This document shows, one piece after another, positions 7,984-16,823 of a stretch of 64,000 bases of DNA. The stretch is from assembly GCA_001549895.1 (NCBI GenBank), contig AP014719.1:1178001-1242000 (forward strand). The letters are read 5' to 3'. The DNA is from Arthrobacter sp. Hiyo8 (lineage in GTDB: Bacteria > Actinomycetota > Actinomycetes > Actinomycetales > Micrococcaceae). Both the position numbers and the translations under genes were made by a program. How positions within the stretch are numbered: the first letter of the stretch is position 1; every line of letters begins with the position of its first letter. The notes under the pieces are model-generated. The model saw nothing but the letters and a program-made list of their open reading frames with translations. It was not told the DNA's origin and did no database searches.

Positions 7984-9819
7984 CTACTCCCCCAGGATCT
8001 CCGCCGCCTCGAGCCATTCGAGCTCTAGGCCTTCTTTTTCGTCGAGGAGTTCCTGGAGCTTGGTGTTCAGTTCGCCGAGGGCGTCGAAGTCGCCGGATTG
8101 GGACTTGGCCGCCATTTGGACGTGGAGCTTCTCTTCTTGTTGCGCGATCTTGCCCAGTTGACGGTCGATCCTGTTCAGGTCTTTGCGGGCTTCGCGCTTC
8201 TCTGCTTCGCTGGGCCCGGAGGCTGCGGCACTCGAGCCGCTTCCCGCCGTCGGCCTCGCGCTGCCGCTCGACGCGCCGCCGGTCACCGCGCCGCTCGCCA
8301 GCGCGGCTTCGCGCAATTCCAGGTACTGGTCCACGCCGCCCGGAAGTCCGCGGAGCTTGCCGTCACCCAGGAGTGCCATTTGGGAATCCGTGACTCGCTC
8401 CAGCAAGTAGCGGTCGTGGCTGACAACAACCAGCGTGCCGGGCCAGCCGTCCAGGACGTCTTCGACGGCGGCAAGCGTGTCGGTATCGAGGTCGTTGGTG
8501 GGTTCGTCGAGCATCAGGACGTTCGGTTCGCCCACAAGCAGACGCAGAAGTTGCAGGCGGCGCCGTTCGCCGCCGGAAAGGTCGGTGACGGGAGTCCACT
8601 GCTTTTCCTTCGTGAACCCGAGCTGCTCCACGAGCTGGCCGGCCGTGAATTCCTTGCCGCCCACGCTGAAGGAGCGCTTCTCACGTTCGATGACCTCGAT
8701 CACGCGAAGGTCGGACACGTCATCGAGTTCCTTGACGTCCTGGCTGAGCACCGCCGTGACAACAGTCTTGCCGCGCTTGACCTTGCCTGAACTCGGCGTG
8801 ATCTCGCCGTTAAGGAGCCTCAGGAGGGTGGACTTTCCGGCACCGTTGACGCCCACCAGCCCCAGCCGCTGCCCCGGAGCCAAGCGCAAGGTAACGTCGT
8901 CGAAGAGCTTCCGGCCGGCGTCGTCCCCCTTGAAGTCCAGGGAGACGCCTTCAAGGTCCAGCACGTCCTTGCCGAGGCGGGCGGTTGCCATCTTGCTGAG
9001 GGCCACCGAGTCGCGCGGATCAGGAACATCTGCGATCAGCTCGTTGGCGGCTTCGATGCGGAACTTGGGCTTGGACGTGCGCGCAGGGGCGCCCCGGCGC
9101 AGCCACGCCAGCTCCTTCTTGACCAGCTGTTGGCGCTTGCTTTCGACGACGGACGCCGTGCGGTCACGCTCGGCGCGGGCCAACACGTAGGCAGCGTAAC
9201 CGCCGTCGAACGGGTCCACTATGGCGTCGTGCACTTCCCACGTCCGGTTGCAGACTTCGTCCAGGAACCAACGGTCGTGAGTCACCACAAGGAACGCGCC
9301 TTGGTTGGCGCGCCAGCGGGTCTTCAAGTGCCGGGAAAGCCAGGCGACGCCTTCCACATCGAGGTGGTTGGTTGGTTCGTCGAGCATGATGACGTCGTGG
9401 TCTTCGATGAGCAGCTTGGCCAGGGCGACCCTGCGCTTTTGTCCGCCGGAGAGGGCATGCACGTTGGCGTGCCAATCGACGTCGGCCACGAGGCCACCCA
9501 TGATCTCGCGGATTTTGGGGTTCGCGGCCCATTCGTGGTCGGCTTGGTCGCCGACGATCGCGGCGCCGACCGTGAGGTCGCCGTCGAGCACGTCGGACTG
9601 GTCGAGGTAGCCGACGTTGACGTCGCCGCGTTTGGTGACGCGTCCGGAGTCCGGCGTCGAGCGCAATGCCAGCAAGCGCATCAGCGTGGATTTGCCGTCG
9701 CCGTTGCGCCCGACCATGCCGATCCTGTCGCCGTCCTCCAAACCAAGGGTTACGCCGTCGAGGATGGTGCGGGTTGCGAATGAAACGGTGAGGTTTTCAC
9801 CGCCAAGCAGGTGGGCCAC
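7984..9819 (-). CDS. ABC-F family ATP-binding protein
   Basis: Soluble twin-ATPase protein of the ABC-F (Uup/EttA-like) family, acting on ribosomes or nucleic acid and not as a transporter. The 611-residue protein is intact. Domain 1 has GRNGDGKST, LSGGQKRRVAL and MLDEPTNHLD; domain 2 has GVNGAGKST, LSGGERRRLQL and MLDEPTNDLD. The charged inter-domain linker (KRQQLVKKELAWLRRGAPAR) and the C-terminal coiled coil (about residues 540-605) are as in Uup-like members. No membrane segments. It sits downstream of ispE on the same strand with a 39-bp gap, a typical actinobacterial position. The exact subfamily is not resolved. Confidence 0.93.
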   Translation of the reverse strand: MAHLLGGENLTVSFATRTILDGVTLGLEDGDRIGMVGRNGDGKSTLMRLLALRSTPDSGRVTKRGDVNVGYLDQSDVLDGDLTVGAAIVGDQADHEWAANPKIREIMGGLVADVDWHANVHALSGGQKRRVALAKLLIEDHDVIMLDEPTNHLDVEGVAWLSRHLKTRWRANQGAFLVVTHDRWFLDEVCNRTWEVHDAIVDPFDGGYAAYVLARAERDRTASVVESKRQQLVKKELAWLRRGAPARTSKPKFRIEAANELIADVPDPRDSVALSKMATARLGKDVLDLEGVSLDFKGDDAGRKLFDDVTLRLAPGQRLGLVGVNGAGKSTLLRLLNGEITPSSGKVKRGKTVVTAVLSQDVKELDDVSDLRVIEVIEREKRSFSVGGKEFTAGQLVEQLGFTKEKQWTPVTDLSGGERRRLQLLRLLVGEPNVLMLDEPTNDLDTDTLAAVEDVLDGWPGTLVVVSHDRYLLERVTDSQMALLGDGKLRGLPGGVDQYLELREAALASGAVTGGASSGSARPTAGSGSSAAASGPSEAEKREARKDLNRIDRQLGKIAQQEEKLHVQMAAKSQSGDFDALGELNTKLQELLDEKEGLELEWLEAAEILGE

Positions 9820-9858
9820 TGGGTACTACTTTCTGGTGTGAACAGTCAGGGCGACGTG

Positions 9859-10833
9859 TCAAAGAAGGGTATCGGAGATGATTCGGGCACCCGGAACCGG
9901 GCCGTGCACAGCAAGGGCGTTGTGTCCCAGGTGCCGAAGGTCCTCGGCGAGCCCCTCGGCCGCCCGGGGGTTGTGGGCAAGCAAAGCCACGGTGGGCCGG
10001 AACCGGAAACAATCCCGGCCAAGGCACCGCTGGACTCCCCTATCCCTATGGTGTCCCGCAATTGCGGGCCAGCTCGATCGAGGCGCGCTGGAGGTCGTTG
10101 ATGAGGACTTTGCTCAAGGCATCGGGATTCCCGTCGCGCAGCGCCTGAAGGATCTTGGCGTCCACCTCGAGCGGCTCGGGGATGTCGAGTCCCTCGGTGG
10201 TCCGAAGCCTGTCCAAGGTGTGGAAAACCTCGGGTGTGGAAAGTCCGTAGTCTGCGCAGACGAGGACCCAGTCCATCTGCGCTTTCGCGAGTGCAGGTGA
10301 GAGTTCGTCGCCCACGCCAAGCCCGACGGCGGTACCTCCGAGAAGCGAGAACGGCACATCCGCGCCCAGCTCGGCTGCAAGGTGGGCCAGTTCTTCGCGT
10401 GACAAACCACTGTTCCAGAGGGCATCGCAGGCCAGGAGTGTCGCCGCGGCGTCGGCCGAGCCGCCGCCCATGCCCCGGCGACGGGGACGCGCTTGGTGAT
10501 TTCCAAATGCACGCCCGTGGCTTTCTCCGAGACATCCCTCATGATGGCGGCAGCCTTGTAGGCCAGGTTCCGCTCGTCCAGCGGGATGTCCACACCGTCG
10601 AGGTCCAAGGTGCTTGAGGGAGCGATGCTGACCGTGATCCCGGTCCCCTCCGTGCTCGTTGCGGCTACTTCCTCGTACAGGGACACCGCGAGATACACGC
10701 TGGCCACAGAGTGGTAGCCGTCGGGCCGCAAGGGGCCGACGTTGAGGGAAACGTTCACTTTGCCGGGTGCCCGGACGCGTACGGTCCGTGCGACGAAGCG
10801 CCCGCGGTTCGCACCGCCGATTGCCGGATTCAT
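9859..10833 (-). CDS. ispE: 4-diphosphocytidyl-2-C-methyl-D-erythritol kinase (three frameshifts)
   Basis: GHMP kinase of the MEP isoprenoid pathway, phosphorylating CDP-ME. The N-terminus shows [24 protein letters not shown]. The ATP-binding [13 protein letters not shown] follows in another frame after a break near 10475. Further breaks near 10065 and 10000 precede [11 protein letters not shown] and the tail ending [10 protein letters not shown]. Restoring three bases gives 325 residues, normal for the actinobacterial enzyme. Each break is one G or C missing from a run. It overlaps rsmA by 4 nt, so the two form an operon. Confidence 0.94.
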
Positions 10834-11709
10834 GCGTCCAGGGGGTGGCGTGCCTCGGCGATCCGGACAAACGCGTTGATATCGAGCACCTCTCCGCGGG
10901 CAGTCGGATCAACGCCTGCAGCGACAATGAAACGTTCGGCCTCCGCCGCGCTCCCCGCCCACGTCGCGAGGGCCGCGCGGAGCGTCTTGCGCCGCTGGGC
11001 AAAAGCGGCGTCGATGACTGCGAAGACCTGTTCGCGCGTGGCGTGCGTTGCTGGCGGCGCGCCGCGGGTGAAGGACACCAGGCCGGAGTGGATCTTGGGG
11101 GCCGGCCAGAACACATTCATGCCGATCACGCCGGCCTTGCGCATGTGGCCGTACCAGGCGGCCTTGACCGAGGGGACTCCGTAGATCTTGGAGCCCGGCC
11201 CCGCGGCCAGCCGGTCCGCCACCTCGTCCTGGACCATGACCAGCCCGTGTTGCAGGCTCGGGAAATGTTGGAGCAGGTGCAGGACCACGGGGACGGCGAC
11301 GTTGTACGGCAGGTTGGCCACGAGAGCCGTCGGCTGAACCGGAAGTTCGGTGACCTTCATGGCGTCGGAGAGGACCAGGTGGAATTCGTCCACGGCTTCC
11401 GGGCGCCACGTGCGCACCGTTTCCGGCAACTTGCCGGCCAGTACGGGATCGATCTCGACGGCGACAACTGTCTTGGCGGCGTCGAGCAGGCCGAGCGTCA
11501 GCGAACCCAGCCGGGGCCGACCTCCAGCACGGTTTCCTCGGGATCAATACCGGCGGCGGAGACGATCCTCCTGATCGTGTTGCCGTCGATGACGAAGTTC
11601 TGGCCCAGGGTCTTTGTGGGGCGGACACCGATTTCCTCGGCGAGCCGTCGGATGTCCGCAGCTCCCAGAAGGGCGCGACGGCGGCGGGTTCGGAATTCGG
11701 TTCAGTCAC
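10830..11709 (-). CDS. rsmA: 16S rRNA A1518/A1519 dimethyltransferase (two frameshifts)
   Basis: KsgA-type SAM-dependent enzyme that dimethylates two adjacent adenines in helix 45 of 16S rRNA. The N-terminus, pieced together across a break near 11667, contains the GQNFVID motif. After a second break near 11512 comes the SAM-binding VGPG loop and VVAVEIDP. The catalytic NLPYN is intact ([12 protein letters not shown]), followed by a conserved C-terminus (RRKTLRAAL). Restored length is 293 residues. It is upstream of ispE in a 4-nt overlapping operon. Confidence 0.94.
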
Positions 11710-11772
11710 CTAGGTATCGTATCGTCTGAGCGACCGGCGGGAGCGCCGCCTCTTGGCTTCAGCACGCGAAAA

Positions 11773-11802
11773 GGCCGGGCCCGAAAAATTCCGGACCCGG
11801 CC
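11773..11802 (-). terminator. terminator after rpf
   Basis: An 11-bp stem (GGCCGGGTCCG with CGGGCCCGGCC, one mismatch) around an AATTTTT-containing loop is followed leftward by TTTTCGC. It lies 15 bp past the rpf stop and before rsmA. Confidence 0.85.
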
Positions 11803-11816
11803 ACGTTCATTTTTGC

Positions 11817-12968
11817 CTAGCTGGATGCTGCCCATCCGCAGCCCCACGGAGACAGGCCGCGCTGCGCGTAGACGCGGTTGGCGATGTCGATCTGCTGGGC
11901 CTTGCTGGCGGCGGCGGCGTTGGGAGCGTAAGCGCCACCGCCGGAACCGATCCAGGTCTGGATGTCGAACTGCAGGCCACCGTAGTAGCCGTTGCCGGTG
12001 TTGATGGCCCAGTTCCCGCCGGACTCACACTGTGCGATCTTGTCCCACATTGCCTCGTTCGGCGCACCCGTAGGTCCGGAGGCAACAGCTGCGGCAGGTG
12101 CGGGCTTGGGGCGTTCCTTGGTTCCGACCGTTACCTTCGCGGAGACCGGCTTGACGGTGACGTCAGAGGAGACCAACGTCCGGGAAGCCTCACGGCCATC
12201 CACCAGGACGAGCTTGAACGTCTTGCTGAGCAGCCCGAGGACCCCTTCCTGGGTGACCGTCTTCTGGTCGCTGAACTGGGTGGCGTCTTCCGTCGTGACC
12301 GTGTCGAACGGGACGTTCTCGGTCTCGGTGGCGGTCTTGCTGGTGTCCACCCGCGAAACCTTGATCACCATGTTCTGGACAACGGGAGCCGAATTGGGCT
12401 GCGAAACCCGGTCGTTGGCGCCAAGCGAGACGCCGGCATCGCTGAGGACGGTGCCCACGTCGGCCGCCGTCGTGGTCTTTGCCGAACTCTGACCGTCGAC
12501 AATCAGGCTGATCGTCTTGGGGGTCAGGATCGAAACGTAGGATCCGGAGACGGCCAGCTGCGTGTCTTTCGGCTGCGAGACGGCCGATGCGCTCGCGACG
12601 CCGAGCTCGGAAACGAGGCCTTCGACGTTGGGGGCGGTGGTGTTGACCGTCCGCTGGGCGCCATCAAGGCTGACGGTGACGGCCTTGGCCAGGTTGACGT
12701 TGATGATGGAACCGTTCTGCACCGAGGCGTCCAAGGCCGGGGATACCCGGTCTTCAGCCTTCAGATCGACCTTGGCTGCCTTGACCACTTGGTCAACGGT
12801 GTTGCCGAAGGTCTGGACGGAACTCACTTTGCCGTCGACGTTGAGGGTGACTGATTTGTTGTTGCCTGTAAAAGCAACCACTCCCAGCACCAGTGCCGAA
12901 AGCACCAGCAGCTGCGCACCGACTTTGACGAAACTGAACTTGCCGCCCGTGGTGAAGAACTTAACCAT
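11817..12968 (-). CDS. rpf: resuscitation-promoting factor (DUF348 x3 - G5 - Rpf domain)
   Basis: Secreted or membrane-tethered muralytic enzyme that stimulates growth from dormancy. From the ATG at 12968 it has 383 residues: a short basic start and one hydrophobic helix (about 18-36, [18 protein letters not shown]), three DUF348 repeats (starting [24 protein letters not shown]), a G5 domain ([12 protein letters not shown]), a Pro/Ala linker, and a C-terminal Rpf lysozyme-like domain with catalytic Glu in [11 protein letters not shown]. This is the RpfB-type architecture. An ATG 21 bp upstream is an alternative start. The neighbours tatD, rsmA and ispE match the order known around rpfB in actinobacteria. 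Confidence 0.95.
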   Translation of the reverse strand: MVKFFTTGGKFSFVKVGAQLLVLSALVLGVVAFTGNNKSVTLNVDGKVSSVQTFGNTVDQVVKAAKVDLKAEDRVSPALDASVQNGSIINVNLAKAVTVSLDGAQRTVNTTAPNVEGLVSELGVASASAVSQPKDTQLAVSGSYVSILTPKTISLIVDGQSSAKTTTAADVGTVLSDAGVSLGANDRVSQPNSAPVVQNMVIKVSRVDTSKTATETENVPFDTVTTEDATQFSDQKTVTQEGVLGLLSKTFKLVLVDGREASRTLVSSDVTVKPVSAKVTVGTKERPKPAPAAAVASGPTGAPNEAMWDKIAQCESGGNWAINTGNGYYGGLQFDIQTWIGSGGGAYAPNAAAASKAQQIDIANRVYAQRGLSPWGCGWAASS

Positions 12969-13160
12969 GTTTGCCCGTAACTTTTGGACCATCCGGGCAC
13001 GGGGAAAAGCGCACAGGGGCCTCCTGCCGCGGTCCCGGATGCCTGCCGAAGCATGCTGGAGGACTGCAGCGGAGTTGTGCGCCGCCACACTCAATTCAAC
13101 TGAAAACACCAATTGCGAACGGAGTTAGTTGTCCGAAGGCCTTCCCCGACCCCGGCTACT

Positions 13161-13223
13161 GGTTACCCACTGTAACCGAAGCGTTATAAAGTGACCAAGA
13201 TTTTTACATACTGGGTATGTAAA
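13161..13223. promoter_or_regulatory. two palindromes in the rpf upstream region
   Basis: A perfect 9-bp inverted repeat with 3-nt spacer, TTTACATAC-TGG-GTATGTAAA, occupies 13203-13223. A smaller one, GGTTAC-CCACT-GTAACC, occupies 13161-13177. Both lie between the tatD stop and the rpf start, 190-260 bp before the rpf ATG, where an upstream operator would be expected. The regulator is not known. Confidence 0.5.
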
Positions 13224-13234
13224 CCGGATTCGGC

Positions 13235-14118
13235 TCAGTCCCAGGAACCGTACGTTGCGACGGTGTTTTGGGCCAGTTGCGAGCACAGCGTGGAAAGCTC
13301 GGTTCCGGTCACTTCGGCCATGGAACGAACGGTGTACGGCACCATGTAGCTCGCGTTCGGACGGCCCCGGTAGGGGTGCGGCGTGAGGAACGGGGAATCC
13401 GTTTCGACGAGCACCAGTTCCGGATCCGCGATGGCCAGCGCGTCCCGCAGATTTGCGGCGTTCTTGAACGTCATGGTGCCCGCAAAGGACATGTACCAGC
13501 CGTTCAGGTTACAGATCCGCGCCAGTTCTTCATCGCCCGAGAAGCAATGGAACACCACCCGCTCCGGGGCCCCCTCCTCCCGGAGAACCTGGACGACGTC
13601 GTCATGCGCGTCACGGTCGTGGATCTGGAGGGTGAGGTCCAGCCGCTTCGCAATATCGATGTGGCGGCGGAACGAATGGCGCTGGTGCACCAGGCCGTCG
13701 CCATGGGTGCGGTAGAAATCAAGGCCGGTCTCACCGATCGCACGAACGCGAGGATGCGCCGCAAGCTCCTCGATTTCCGCGAGCGCCGATTCCAGCTCTC
13801 CGCGTCCCGCGTACACGGGGCATCGTTGGGGTGGATCGCGACAGCTCCGAGGAGCCGCCGGTCCGCGTCCAGCGCCTGGACCGTGAACCGCGATGACTCG
13901 AGGTCGCAACCTACCTGCACGGCGCCCTGGACCCCCACGGCTTCGGCCGCGTCCAAAGCATCCGCGACGGCTACTTCGAGCAGGCCGTGCCGGAAATCGA
14001 GGTGCGTGTGGTTGTCCATCACGGGGACCGGCAGCGGTTCGGGAGCGGGCGGGTATTCCTTGCGGGAATCGCCGGTTTCAGTTGCGCGGTAGGAAGCCGG
14101 TGGGAGGGAATTGCACAT
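13235..14118 (-). CDS. tatD: TatD family metal-dependent hydrolase (one frameshift)
   Basis: Cytosolic TIM-barrel hydrolase, DNase-like in characterised members. Metal ligands are visible: HTHLD near the N-terminus, Glu in IGETGLDFYR, His in LQIHDRDAHDD, His in VFHCFSGD and Asp in VETDSPFLTP. The N-terminal third is in a different frame, broken near 13815 by loss of one G. Restored length is 294 residues including a roughly 33-residue N-terminal extension ahead of MDNHTHLDF. It is upstream of rpf on the same strand, as in many actinobacteria. Confidence 0.93.
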
Positions 14119-14306
14119 GGATCCACCCTATCTTTCCCTGCTGATGCCTTCCGGACCGCGAGCTAATCCCCCGTGTATCCATTCCTCAAGAACATGCCTC
14201 TGTCTGCGGCGGCCCTAGGCTGGGTAGTCTGGTACAAAAGGCGGTATATCCCGGCCAGGGCACCGCGGCCCGGCTGGGGTTTCTGTCATGGCTGAGGGGA
14301 TTGTCC

Positions 14307-15383
14307 ATGGACTCAAAGCGACACGGCACCGTTGACGAAGAGTTGCTACGGGGCGAGGCCGTGGTTGCCTTGCCGCCTGAGCGCGAGTCCCTTAACGGGC
14401 ACAAGCCGAGCGTCATGGATCCTGGGCAATTCCATGCTGCCAGCGAGAAGATCCTGGCGGCCATCAACAAAGTGATCGACGGCAAGGCCGAGGCCGCCAC
14501 GCTTGCCCTCACCGTGCTCCTCGCCCAAGGCCACCTGTTGGTGGAGGACGTGCCGGGCGTTGGCAAGACGCTGCTCGCCAAGACCCTCGCCCGGACCATC
14601 GATTGCAAGGTCAGCCGTATCCAGTTCACCCCGGACCTGCTTCCTTCGGATGTCACGGGCGTCTCCATCTACAACCAGTCCTCGCGGCAGTTCGAGTTCC
14701 GGATGGGTGCGGTGTTCGCCAACATCGTGATCGGCGACGAAATCAATCGCGCCTCCGCGAAGACGCAGTCCGCCCTCCTCGAATGCATGGAGGAACACCA
14801 GGTGACAGTGGACGGCCATTCGTACCAGCTGGGCGAACCGTTCATGGTTGTCGCGACGCAGAATCCCATCGAGATGGAAGGAACGTATCCGTTGCCGGAG
14901 GCGCAGCGGGACCGTTTCATGGCCCGCATCTCAATGGGCTACCCCGACAAGCTCTCGGAGATCGAGATGCTCGAGACGCATCAGGCTGTCTCACCCCTCG
15001 CCAAAGTCACCCCTGTGGTCACTTCCGCGGACGTAGCCGCGATGATCGCCACGGTACAGCAGGTTTACGTTTCCCAATCGGTCAAGGAATATACGGTTGC
15101 CTTGGGCCGGGCCACGCGCGACAGCGCACGCCTGCGCCTCGGAGCCAGCCCCCGTTCCCTGCTGCAACTACTGCGGGCGGCCAAAGCGACGGCCGCCCTT
15201 GACGGCAGGGATTTCGTCCTTCCCGACGACGTCATTTCCGTCGCTGAGTCCGTTCTGGCACACCGCATCATCCTTGACCGCAAGGCCGCGAGTTCCGGTG
15301 ACACTCCGCAGAGCATCATCCGGGCCATCCTGGCCTCCCTCCCCGTCAGCCAGGACGCCGGCGCGGAACGCCGCGGCGCCTAG
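14307..15383 (+). CDS. MoxR family AAA+ ATPase
   Basis: AAA+ chaperone-like ATPase that usually works with DUF58/VWA proteins. Intact, 358 residues. Walker A is in DVPGVGKTLLAKTLA, Walker B in NIVIGDEINRASAKTQSALLE, sensor 1 in VVATQNPIEMEGTYPLPEAQRD. The ATG at 14307 has GAGGGGA 6 nt upstream, whereas the in-frame TTG at 14301 abuts that same site, so the ATG is preferred. First gene of a three-gene moxR-DUF58-transglutaminase operon, divergent from tatD. Confidence 0.94.
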   Translation: MDSKRHGTVDEELLRGEAVVALPPERESLNGHKPSVMDPGQFHAASEKILAAINKVIDGKAEAATLALTVLLAQGHLLVEDVPGVGKTLLAKTLARTIDCKVSRIQFTPDLLPSDVTGVSIYNQSSRQFEFRMGAVFANIVIGDEINRASAKTQSALLECMEEHQVTVDGHSYQLGEPFMVVATQNPIEMEGTYPLPEAQRDRFMARISMGYPDKLSEIEMLETHQAVSPLAKVTPVVTSADVAAMIATVQQVYVSQSVKEYTVALGRATRDSARLRLGASPRSLLQLLRAAKATAALDGRDFVLPDDVISVAESVLAHRIILDRKAASSGDTPQSIIRAILASLPVSQDAGAERRGA

Positions 15384-15406
15384 GGGAAGCGAAGAAGGGG
15401 GCAGGC

Positions 15407-16823
15407 ATGGCGCTGGTCGATCTACTTCCGAAGCATCTGTTCACGACCCGTGGGTGGGCTTGCTTGCCAGCGGCGTGGGTTCCTTGCTGCTTGCCCAGAT
15501 CATGGGCAGGCGGGATCTGCTGGCCCTGGGGATCCTGCTGTTGGTGCTGCCGCTGGTATCGCTTGCCGGGGTCCGTATCCTCAAACCGCGCTTCCAGGTG
15601 TTCCGCGAATTCCATCCCTCCTCCGTGGAAACCTCTTCCACGGCCACGGTGCGCTTGGCAGTGGCACGGACCGGTGCAGCCGCCGGGCCGGTGATCATGG
15701 AGGAGCAGTTGCCGCCGCGCTTCGGCGAACCTCCGGCCTTTCGCTTTCCTGCCCGCGCCGCTTCCGGCGGTACCAGCCGCTATGAATACCATTTGCGTTC
15801 CGGCAAGCGCGGCCAGTTCAAGATCGGTCCGGTGACGGCCGAGTTCTGCGATCCCTTCGGCTTGTCGCTGCACCGCCACGAGATCGACGACGGCGACATC
15901 CTCACCGTGACGCCTGCCGCCGTCGAACTCCCCGCCACCGGCCTGGCCGGCGCGCGCGGAAACGACGGCGTGACGGCCACCCGGATCCGCGCCAACCCCA
16001 GTGACGACGACGTGATGACCCGCGAATACCGGCACGGGGACCCCATGCGACGCGTCCACTGGGCCGCGACAGCGCGGCACGGAGAGCTCATGGTGCGGCA
16101 GGAGGAATCCGTCACCACGCCAGAGGCGACCATCATCCTGGACCAGCGCTATTCCGCTTTCGTGTCCGGCCCGGCCGCGGTCTTCGGCCCTGCCCACGAC
16201 GACGCTTTTGAACTGGTGAGCAGCGAGAACTTCGAATGGGTCGTGACGGCGGCGATGTCGATCAGCACCCACCTCGCCGATCGCAACTATTCGCTGCGGT
16301 TCCTGGATGCCGCGGGACACCCCGCATTCCGTTCATCCCGCTCCGCCCCGTATCCCGAAACCGAGGAATTCAGTGGTTTGGGAGGCCTGCAGTCCATTGC
16401 CGAAAGCCTCGCCGCCATCCAGCTCAGCGGTCCACGGCACGTCCACGGCGAGCGCGGCCGTAAAGAAACCGCCGCCGTCGAGGGTGCAGAGGCCCCTTCG
16501 ACGACCACCTGATGGACAAGCTGGCCGCGCACCGCCTCCGTGGCCCCGTTCTCGCGCTGCTTGGCAACATGCCGCTCTCCGAGGCCCGGGCGTTGGCGCC
16601 GGCCGCCGGCTACGGGGCCAACGCATTTGCCCTCGTTGTTACCGACCACCCGCGCCATGTCCAGCCTGTCATCGAAGCCCTCAAGCTGGGCGGATGGCGT
16701 GCCGTCGCCGTGAGCTCGAGGACGGACCTTCCCGCCGCCTGGGCCGGCTTCGATCAGGGAGAGATCCTCGCAGCTGCTGCCGCAGCGATGGACGTCCGCC
16801 GTGGCGCGGCGGTGCCACGATGA
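15407..16823 (+). CDS. DUF58 domain membrane protein (two frameshifts)
   Basis: Partner of MoxR ATPases in operons thought to act in envelope or protein complex assembly. It starts MALVDLLPKHLFTTRGW. After a break near 15450 come two hydrophobic helices (LLASGVGSLLLAQ, LLALGILLLVLPLVSLAGV), a beta-rich extracytoplasmic or cytoplasmic region, and the DUF58 hallmark REYRHGDPMRRVHWAATARHG. A second break near 16497 joins the last ~100 residues (DKLAAHRLRGPVLALLGNMP). Restored length is about 472 residues. It overlaps the following gene by ATGA. Confidence 0.9.

Noticed and set aside
7123..8393. Long open frames on both strands in the TetR to ABC-F gap
   Set aside because: They are Arg/Ala/Pro-rich, overlap one another in several frames, follow the DNA repeats and show no domain.
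12969..13234. c-di-AMP (ydaO-type) riboswitch upstream of rpf
   Set aside because: Such riboswitches precede rpf genes in some actinobacteria, but I could not find their conserved core here; only palindromes are visible.
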